Positions 1 through 5,199 of a stretch of DNA of 11,512 nt are shown here, one piece after another. Location of the stretch: positions 1 through 11,512 of the forward strand of contig JAZLBL010000021.1 of NCBI GenBank assembly GCA_045613685.1. The letters run 5' to 3'. The notes beneath the pieces were generated by a model. The model made no database searches and was not told where the DNA came from. It saw only the letters and a list, made by a program, of their open reading frames with translations. The stretch's first letter is position 1, and each line of letters starts with the position of its first letter. A program made the translations under genes and the position numbers. This DNA is from Fimenecus sp045613685 (lineage in GTDB: Bacteria; Bacillota; Clostridia; Oscillospirales; Acutalibacteraceae).

Positions 1-32
1 TAAAAGGAAATAAATAACAATAGAAACAAACC

Positions 33-60
33 AAAAAGAGCAGGTTTTTACACCTGCTCT
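33..60 (-). terminator. Rho-independent terminator of the gap gene
   Basis: Positions 37-45 (AGAGCAGGT) pair perfectly with 52-60, giving a 9-bp stem with a 6-nt loop. Read on the minus strand the stem is followed by a T run (the A run at 33-37). It lies about 24 nt past the gap stop codon, so it ends that transcript. Confidence 0.85.
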
Positions 61-83
61 CTGTATTCACTTAGCTTTAAGAA

Positions 84-1118
84 TTAAAGTTCTGCGAAGT
101 ATTTGATTGTTCTAACCATCTGTGATGTGTAGCTGTTTTCATTGTCATACCATGAAACAACCTGAACTTCATAGAGGTCGTCAGCAATCTTAGCAACCAT
201 TGTCTGTGTTGCATCGAAGAGTGAACCATATCTCATACCGATAACGTCTGAAGAAACGATTGGGTCTTCGTTGTAGCCATAGCTATCTGATGCAGCAGCC
301 TTCATAGCAGCGTTGATGCCGTCAACTGTAACGTCAGCACCCTTAACAACAGCTGTAAGGATTGTTGTTGAACCTGTAGCAACTGGAACTCTCTGTGCAG
401 AACCGATGAGTTTGCCGTTGAGTTCAGGAATTACAAGACCGATAGCCTTTGCAGCACCTGTTGAGTTAGGAACGATGTTAGCAGCGCCAGCACGTGCTCT
501 TCTCATGTCGCCCTTTCTGTGAGGACCGTCGAGAATCATCTGGTCGCCTGTGTATGCGTGGATTGTGCTCATGATACCGCTCTGGATTGGAGCATAATCG
601 TTGAGAGCCTTTGCCATAGGAGCAAGGCAGTTTGTTGTGCAAGATGCAGCTGAAATAATCTGGTCTTCTGCTGTAAGAATGTCTTCGTTAACTGAGAAAA
701 CAACTGTCTTTGTTTCTTTGTCTGCTGGAGCTGAAATAACAACTTTCTTAGCACCTGCATTGATGTGAGCCATTGACTTTTCTTTTGAGCAGTAGAAACC
801 TGTGCATTCGAGAACTACGTCAACACCGATTTCACCCCATGGGAGTTCTGCAGCGTTAGCCATAGCATAGATTTTAAGAGTTTTACCGTCAACTGTGATT
901 GTACCTGCTTCGTCGTCAGCTTCAACTGTGTGAAGACCTTCGCCGATTCTTCCGCAGTAGCCACCTTGAGCTGTGTCGTACTTAAGAAGGTTAGCAAGCA
1001 TTGAAGGTTTTGTAAGGTCGTTGATAGCAACAACATCATAACCTTCTGCGCCGAACATCTGTCTGAAAGCAAGACGTCCGATACGGCCGAAACCGTTAAT
1101 AGCAACTTTAACTGACAT
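84..1118 (-). CDS. gap: Glyceraldehyde-3-phosphate dehydrogenase, NAD-type (glycolytic)
   Basis: This 344-aa cytosolic enzyme oxidises glyceraldehyde 3-phosphate to 1,3-bisphosphoglycerate with NAD in glycolysis. The N-terminal Rossmann motif NGFGRIGR is at residues 8-15, and Asp34 at the end of the second strand fits NAD rather than NADP preference. The active-site motif SCTTNC places the catalytic Cys at 160, with its partner His at 187 and the conserved WYDNENSY near 323-330. Length is normal for the family and no residue is missing. The start is the ATG at 1118: GGAGG sits 8 nt upstream, whereas a longer in-frame TTG start at 1133 would overlap that ribosome site. The gene has its own terminator and no co-transcribed neighbour, and it is divergent from the orphan ATPase gene. 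A Rex-like dyad upstream suggests redox control. The identification is firm. Confidence 0.98.
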   Translation of the reverse strand: MSVKVAINGFGRIGRLAFRQMFGAEGYDVVAINDLTKPSMLANLLKYDTAQGGYCGRIGEGLHTVEADDEAGTITVDGKTLKIYAMANAAELPWGEIGVDVVLECTGFYCSKEKSMAHINAGAKKVVISAPADKETKTVVFSVNEDILTAEDQIISAASCTTNCLAPMAKALNDYAPIQSGIMSTIHAYTGDQMILDGPHRKGDMRRARAGAANIVPNSTGAAKAIGLVIPELNGKLIGSAQRVPVATGSTTILTAVVKGADVTVDGINAAMKAAASDSYGYNEDPIVSSDVIGMRYGSLFDATQTMVAKIADDLYEVQVVSWYDNENSYTSQMVRTIKYFAEL

Positions 1119-1126
1119 TTTGAATT

Positions 1127-1131
1127 CCTCC
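1127..1131 (-). promoter_or_regulatory. Ribosome binding site of gap
   Basis: A perfect GGAGG on the minus strand lies 8 nt before the ATG at 1118. It decides the start codon, because the alternative TTG start at 1133 falls on top of it. Confidence 0.85.
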
Positions 1132-1221
1132 AAATAAATTATTTACATTTTAATACATTGCATATTATTGCATTTATTATTTTATATCTTTTCTTGCAAA
1201 TATGCAAGTATATTTTTCATT

Positions 1222-1250
1222 TTTTTAGCGTTTTGTGAACTTTTTGTCAA
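1222..1250 (-). promoter_or_regulatory. Candidate gap promoter with Rex-like dyad
   Basis: On the minus strand a perfect -35 box TTGACA (1245-1250) is followed after 17 nt by a weak -10, TAAAAA (1222-1227). An alternative pair, TTGCAT (1202-1207) and TAAAAT (1179-1184), also has 17-nt spacing, so the exact start site is not settled. The interval 1233-1250 reads TTGTGAA-4 nt-TTGTCAA on the plus strand. It matches the Rex consensus (TTGTGAA-N4-TTCACAA) at 12 of 14 positions and overlaps the -35 box. Rex is an NADH-sensing repressor, known to control glycolytic and fermentative genes in Gram-positive bacteria. Confidence 0.45.
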
Positions 1251-1264
1251 TGTGTTCAAATTTT

Positions 1265-1302
1265 AGTGAATATTTACTCAAAATGGGTATAAAATTTATA
1301 GT
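1265..1302 (+). promoter_or_regulatory. Weak candidate promoter of the orphan ATPase gene
   Basis: TTTACT (1273-1278) and TATAGT (1297-1302) are 18 nt apart, which would put the transcript start at or inside the annotated ORF. TATAAA at 1288-1293 is an alternative -10 without a good -35. A near-perfect dyad, AGTGAATATTTACT (1265-1278), overlaps this region and could be an operator. This is a suggestion only. Confidence 0.25.
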
Positions 1303-1956
1303 ATGAATACTGATTTTAACATTAAACCTTATGAAAAATCCAACGAGCGAGAAAACTTGCAAGAGCTTTTTGACGCTTCGTTTGTAAAAAACGATTTAAA
1401 AACTCTGCGCACAAACTACCAGACATTACGAAAATTAGAACTAAACGTCCCTTTGGATTTCAGTTTGGAAAATCTTGATATTTCTTTTCTCGTTGAAAAT
1501 CTTACTATTGCCTGTGACATAATCTGTGCTGAAAATGGTACAAGTTTTATATATTGCGGAGATTCTACATCACCCGCAAGAGCAAATCAAAAACTTATAA
1601 CAAAAGCAATTCTCAATCTTCTATCAAATGCTTTTTTATATGGTCATGGTAATCTTATAACTGTAAAAACCATTGAAAAACTTGACTTTGTACAAATTGA
1701 AATTCAGAATTCTGGTTGTTTGAAAAATAATTTTAATTTTAGCGACGGATTGAAATATGTTCAAAAAATCTGTAATTCTTTAAACGGACATTTTTTTATG
1801 TGCACCGACTTGCTATCTGTAAAATCAATTATGATTATTCCAAAATCCAATAACTTTAAAGACATTGCAACAACACCTGACTTTTGCGAAATATTAAGCG
1901 ACCGACTCTCCCCCGTCTATGTAGAATTTTTTGGAACAGAGTATCATAGCATTTAA
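1303..1956 (+). CDS. Orphan HATPase-like (GHKL) protein, degenerate histidine-kinase ATPase domain
   Basis: This 217-aa protein resembles only the ATP-binding half of a sensor histidine kinase. Residues 103-110 (ILNLLSNA) form a good N-box with Asn105 and Asn109. The G1 box normally reads DxGxG but here is QNSG at 135-138. A G2-like GLKYVQKICNSLNGHF follows from 149. The region before the ATPase (1-60) contains no histidine that could serve as an H-box, and there are no membrane segments. It could be a signalling adaptor, an anti-sigma-like or phosphorelay partner, or a kinase remnant; the role is not known. The C-terminal ~35 residues have no recognisable motif. No clear ribosome site precedes the ATG at 1303, so the start is uncertain (an in-frame TTG at 1357 is an alternative). 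The gene stands alone, divergent from gap, with the repeat element following it. Confidence 0.7.
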   Translation: MNTDFNIKPYEKSNERENLQELFDASFVKNDLKTLRTNYQTLRKLELNVPLDFSLENLDISFLVENLTIACDIICAENGTSFIYCGDSTSPARANQKLITKAILNLLSNAFLYGHGNLITVKTIEKLDFVQIEIQNSGCLKNNFNFSDGLKYVQKICNSLNGHFFMCTDLLSVKSIMIIPKSNNFKDIATTPDFCEILSDRLSPVYVEFFGTEYHSI

Positions 1957-2018
1957 TACAATAAATAATTAAACAAATTGGGGTTTGTCTATCTCTTGTA
2001 TATGGTGATGTCGCCTCG

Positions 2019-2038
2019 CCTCCCTCTGACGAGGGAGG
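2019..2038. repeat. Left hairpin of repeat element copy 1
   Basis: CCTCCCTC (2019-2026) pairs perfectly with GAGGGAGG (2031-2038) around a TGAC loop. A second 7-bp hairpin follows at once, CAAAATC (2042-2048) with GATTTTG (2052-2058). The matching place in the right arm instead holds a GCGTATGCGAGAC-type sequence, so the two arms are related but not identical. Confidence 0.75.
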
Positions 2039-2129
2039 TGGCAAAATCTTTGATTTTGACGAAGGGAGAGATAAACAGAACCAATTTAATTCTATCCTGT
2101 CTCTCCCTCAGTCTCGCATACGCCCGACA

Positions 2130-2149
2130 GCTCCCTCGTCAGAGGGAGC
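2130..2149. repeat. Right hairpin of repeat element copy 1
   Basis: GCTCCCTC (2130-2137) pairs perfectly with GAGGGAGC (2142-2149) around a GTCA loop. The same 20-base hairpin, in reverse orientation, is at 11458-11477. Confidence 0.8.
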
Positions 2150-2196
2150 CAAAGTAAATGCGCTTTAAAAGAACCCGACAAATTCAAATTTGCAAC

Positions 2197-2228
2197 AAAA
2201 AGCTCTCTGCAAAATGCAGAGAGCTTTT
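2197..2228 (-). terminator. Terminator of the murE/argB operon
   Basis: AGCTCTCTGCA (2201-2211) pairs perfectly with 2215-2225 around an AAA loop, extended by three A-T pairs on the outside. The stem is followed by a T run on the minus strand just past the metallophosphoesterase stop at 2233. A short T run on the plus strand may let it also stop readthrough from the convergent ATPase gene. Confidence 0.88.
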
Positions 2229-2232
2229 ATAG

Positions 2233-3621
2233 TTATTTAGTAAATACCCCTTGCCAATCATCAAGTGGAGTGTTATAAAGCACACCATCAAGAATAATGT
2301 CAAGAATTTCTTCAATTTTTTCTGTTCCCTTTTTGAGTTTAAGAATTTTCTTAACTCGTTTGTTAAAAAGTGCCGAAAGCGCTTTGTATTCTGCTGTATC
2401 AGGTGTATATGGCTCATTACCATAATAAATATTTGTTATTGCTTCTAAAATAAAGTCTTTAACAACTCTATTTTTAATTGATGCGTCAACATATTTACTG
2501 ATTGCAAAAATTTTGCCAAAAGTACCAAAGGTCGCTTTTTGCAAAAATTTGCCAAAAGGAACAAGCACGGGCTTTGCTTTATAAATTTTTTCAGGTGTCA
2601 TACTGAAAGATGTTGATAACTCAGCAAGTTTATCTATGTCATAAGCCATTGAATCAAAGATTGCATTGAGAAATTCAAGAAAAACATCTTTTGTATATTG
2701 GTCAACTGTTTTTCCCTGCAAATCCCAATCAAACTTTTCAAGTTTAACACTATCGACAAATACTTCTGTATCGGTCATTTTCACTTTTCTCATAACAGCA
2801 GGATAACCAACCGCTGAAGCTGTATTTATATCGTAAAAATCATTACCCTTTGCAGTTGTTATTTTCGCGATATTCATCATATGAGTGTGCCCTGTGAAAA
2901 TGAATTTCACACCATTATCTGCAAGAAATTCTGATGTTTTTTCATAATCGCCAAGCATATCTCTCATACTGAAAAGTGGATAAATCGGACTTGGTGGAAG
3001 CACTGGATGATGAGTAACTGCAAAAATATAATCTCCGTTTGCCTTTGCATCATCAATCTGCTCTTTTATCCATTCAAGACAATCGTCATAATATCCACAG
3101 AAGAATTCGTCGCCATCGTCATTAAGGCACAAAAGCCTGTATCCTTCTTGAAGTTTTACACAATAAGAATGGCTTGGCTTATGTAATGAAATTGCTTCAC
3201 TAATACCAAAATCCTTATAGATTTCCAAAAGCTCATCTCGGTCTGTGCGTGTTGCAAATGAAAGCTCGTCACCAATGCATTTTTCAGCCTTACCAGTGCC
3301 GTTGCCATTTTCCATAAAGTAATCGTGAGTGCCCGTTGTAAGGTACACCTTTTTACCTGCATCTTTAAGACGATAGAGTTTTGGGAGCAAATCTCTGTGA
3401 CTTTCCATAGCACCATTGCAAGTGACATCCCCTGTAATAAGCACTATATTTGTTTCTTTATCTTCAATGATTTTGTCAAAATGCGCATCAATCATTGCGC
3501 CTGTTTCTTTAAGGCATTTCTGGTCAGAAAGGCAAATCCACTCAAAAGCCTTGCCTTCTATACCCAATTCGTGAGCATAATGATGCAAGTCAGTAATCTG
3601 ATAAAATTTCAAATCTGCCAT
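2233..3621 (-). CDS. Calcineurin-like metallophosphoesterase, 462 aa, with helical C-terminal domain
   Basis: The first ~300 residues carry most metallophosphoesterase metal-site motifs: DLH at 11-13, GDV at 64-66, THHP at 203-206 and GHTH at 244-247. The usual GNH(D/E) motif is GTHD at 97-100, so Thr98 replaces the Asn that normally binds the second metal and substrate. Residues ~300-462 form a second, mostly helical, Lys-rich part with no motif I recognise. There is no signal peptide, so it should act in the cytoplasm, cleaving a phosphomonoester or phosphodiester; the substrate is not evident. The ATG at 3621 has GGGAG 7 nt upstream and begins 2 nt after the transporter stop, so it is last in the operon. 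Coupling to a transporter suggests it may process an imported compound, which is inference. Confidence 0.9.
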   Translation of the reverse strand: MADLKFYQITDLHHYAHELGIEGKAFEWICLSDQKCLKETGAMIDAHFDKIIEDKETNIVLITGDVTCNGAMESHRDLLPKLYRLKDAGKKVYLTTGTHDYFMENGNGTGKAEKCIGDELSFATRTDRDELLEIYKDFGISEAISLHKPSHSYCVKLQEGYRLLCLNDDGDEFFCGYYDDCLEWIKEQIDDAKANGDYIFAVTHHPVLPPSPIYPLFSMRDMLGDYEKTSEFLADNGVKFIFTGHTHMMNIAKITTAKGNDFYDINTASAVGYPAVMRKVKMTDTEVFVDSVKLEKFDWDLQGKTVDQYTKDVFLEFLNAIFDSMAYDIDKLAELSTSFSMTPEKIYKAKPVLVPFGKFLQKATFGTFGKIFAISKYVDASIKNRVVKDFILEAITNIYYGNEPYTPDTAEYKALSALFNKRVKKILKLKKGTEKIEEILDIILDGVLYNTPLDDWQGVFTK

Positions 3622-3623
3622 AA

Positions 3624-5027
3624 TTATTCTCCCGATGCTCTCTTTTCAATAATATAATCGTGCACTTTGTCTGCGAGTTCACCATAAACTTTGAATTTCT
3701 TGCGGAATACAATTAGAGATGCAAAGAAGAAAAGCATTGGCACACCAAAGCAAATAACACCGATACCTGTTTTTGTTGCATCGTTAAGACCGATGCTTGT
3801 CATAATCTGCTCGTTATAATTCATAATACCAAGACCACCGAAAAGCACGATTGTCTGCATTGTGTATGCCATTTTCTGCAAGAAACCTTTCATTGAGAAA
3901 GTAATGCTCTCGTTTCTTTCGCCATTTTTGTATTCACCATAGTCAACAATATCTGCAAGGAAAATTGTTTGGGACACAAACATTGAAGAAACACCAACAG
4001 ATGCAAGAATATAACAGATATCCATAATCACAACATTAAGTCTGAGAATAGGACCAGTTATGAGCATAAGAGCATAGCCTGCGATTGCTGTGCAAAGTGA
4101 AATTGTGTATGTCTGTCTTTTCGAGAACCATTTTGTAAGCACAGGAACAACCAAAAGACCAAGCACAGAGCCAACTGTACCGATAGTCTGGAAAAGCGAC
4201 TGTAATTTAGAGTTGCCCAAAGTGTCTGTGAAATAATAAACTGCAGTTGAGCTTGTTAAATACCAACCCGCATTTGAAAGCATTGCGAATACGATAAACA
4301 CAACAAGTTGGTCGTTGTTTTTAATAACTGTGAAAATCTGTTTAAGTGAGAATTTCTTTTTCTCGCCATAAACAACATTCTTTTCTTTTGTAATAAGCAC
4401 GCAAGTGAGTGCAAAGAAGATGAGCGCAATTCCACAAATTCCTGCCCAGCGTGAAAAACCGCTTGCACTGTAACCCTTTGCATCAGTTATACCACTTGAA
4501 AGCATTGGACAAATGATTGGTGTGAGAATTGAAATAATACCCTGACCAATACCAGAGAATGAGCGAGCAACTGTTGCCACGAGATTTCGCTCTTTTTCTT
4601 CACTAGTGAATGATGGCACCATTGACCAATAAGGAATATCAGCCATTGTGTTTGTCATACCCCAAAGAACATACATAACACCTATGTAGATATAAAGTGG
4701 AAGTCCATTCATACCAAATGATGTGAACAAAAGGAAAAGCACAACGGCGTTGCACATAGCACCAATTAAAATCCAAGGTCTGTATTTACCGAATTTTGTT
4801 CTTGTGTTATCAACGATTGTGCCCATCATCGGGTCGTTAATACCATCCCAAATACGAGCAAGTGGTGTGATAAGAAGCAAGAAACCTTCTTGAAGTCCCA
4901 ACACACTTGAAAGATAGTATGAAAGGTATGAATAGAACATACCATAACTTAAATCAAGACCAATCGCACCGATTCCATAGCCTAACGCAGTAGGAAAAAT
5001 TGATTTTTTCTTAGTTACCATTTTCAC
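3624..5027 (-). CDS. GPH-family (MelB-like) sugar:cation symporter
   Basis: This 467-aa, roughly 12-span inner-membrane transporter belongs to the glycoside-pentoside-hexuronide:cation symporter family. The signature RIWDGINDPMMG at 58-69 carries Asp61 and Asp65, the equivalents of the cation-site aspartates of MelB. DIPYWSMVP at 130-138 carries a third conserved Asp, and Asp25 in GLDLSY matches the MelB sugar-binding Asp near the N terminus. The sugar or glycoside carried cannot be told from sequence. I chose the GTG at 5027 because GAGGT lies 5 nt before it; the ATG at 5021 is 11 nt away and is the main alternative. The start overlaps the end of the 62-aa gene by 17 nt, which implies translational coupling. 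The stop is 2 nt before the phosphoesterase ATG. Confidence 0.93.
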   Translation of the reverse strand: MKMVTKKKSIFPTALGYGIGAIGLDLSYGMFYSYLSYYLSSVLGLQEGFLLLITPLARIWDGINDPMMGTIVDNTRTKFGKYRPWILIGAMCNAVVLFLLFTSFGMNGLPLYIYIGVMYVLWGMTNTMADIPYWSMVPSFTSEEKERNLVATVARSFSGIGQGIISILTPIICPMLSSGITDAKGYSASGFSRWAGICGIALIFFALTCVLITKEKNVVYGEKKKFSLKQIFTVIKNNDQLVVFIVFAMLSNAGWYLTSSTAVYYFTDTLGNSKLQSLFQTIGTVGSVLGLLVVPVLTKWFSKRQTYTISLCTAIAGYALMLITGPILRLNVVIMDICYILASVGVSSMFVSQTIFLADIVDYGEYKNGERNESITFSMKGFLQKMAYTMQTIVLFGGLGIMNYNEQIMTSIGLNDATKTGIGVICFGVPMLFFFASLIVFRKKFKVYGELADKVHDYIIEKRASGE

Positions 5028-5199
5028 TTCTTACCTCACTTATCACCAATTTCAACTCGTCTTCAATTTCAGGAAATTCTCTAGAAAAGTTTTCTTGTTT
5101 TTCTTCATATTTAGAAAGTGCAAGTGACATAACGCCCGCTGTTGCCGCAATGAAAGGTGCAGCCTTAATTGCAACTTTTATAAGTTTTTTAGCATCCAT
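5011..5199 (-). CDS. Small single-span membrane protein, unknown function
   Basis: This 62-aa protein has a basic N terminus (MDAKKLIK), one hydrophobic segment at about residues 9-28 (rich in Ala, Ile, Val) and an acidic, charged tail rich in Glu from about 31. That order suggests an N-in membrane anchor or a peripheral amphipathic helix. I do not recognise a family. It is judged real because its ATG overlaps the stop of the fusion gene (TGATG) and its 3' end overlaps the transporter start by 17 nt, so it fits exactly into the operon. It might be an accessory subunit of the transporter, or simply couple its translation to the fusion gene upstream. Confidence 0.65.
   Translation of the reverse strand: MDAKKLIKVAIKAAPFIAATAGVMSLALSKYEEKQENFSREFPEIEDELKLVISEVRSENGN

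Larger units (their letters stand above)
1974..2192 (-). mobile_element. MITE-like near-palindromic repeat element, copy 1
   Basis: This 219-bp non-coding element fills most of the gap between two convergent genes. Its ends are imperfect inverted repeats: CAAATTGGGGTTTGTC (1974-1989) against the reverse complement of 2177-2192, 12 of 16 identical. Inside, each arm carries a perfect 8-bp hairpin with a tetraloop (2019-2038 and 2130-2149) of nearly the same CTCCCTC/GAGGGAG sequence. Then come facing AGGGAGAGA (2063-2071) and TCTCTCCCT (2100-2108). The right arm, 2100-2195, matches 11412-11507 in the opposite orientation at 89 of 96 positions. It encodes no transposase, and no clear target-site duplication is visible. 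Calling it a MITE is inference; it could also be a REP-like or RNA-processing element. Confidence 0.7.

Noticed and set aside
313..522. Plus-strand open frame opposite gap (and a similar 569-760 minus frame)
   Set aside because: These are shadows of a highly conserved gene; they lack a ribosome site and show no family-like sequence.
1119..1133. A 5-residue extension of GAPDH from a TTG at 1133
   Set aside because: The extension overlaps the GGAGG ribosome site of the ATG at 1118, and GAPDH normally begins MxVKVAINGFGR.
1856..2044. 62-aa minus-strand open frame over the ATPase end and repeat
   Set aside because: It begins inside the repeat's hairpin and is antisense to the ATPase gene; no ribosome site or motif.
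3325..3657. 110-aa plus-strand open frame opposite the large phosphoesterase
   Set aside because: It is antisense to a well-supported CDS, with no promoter or ribosome site and no recognisable domain.
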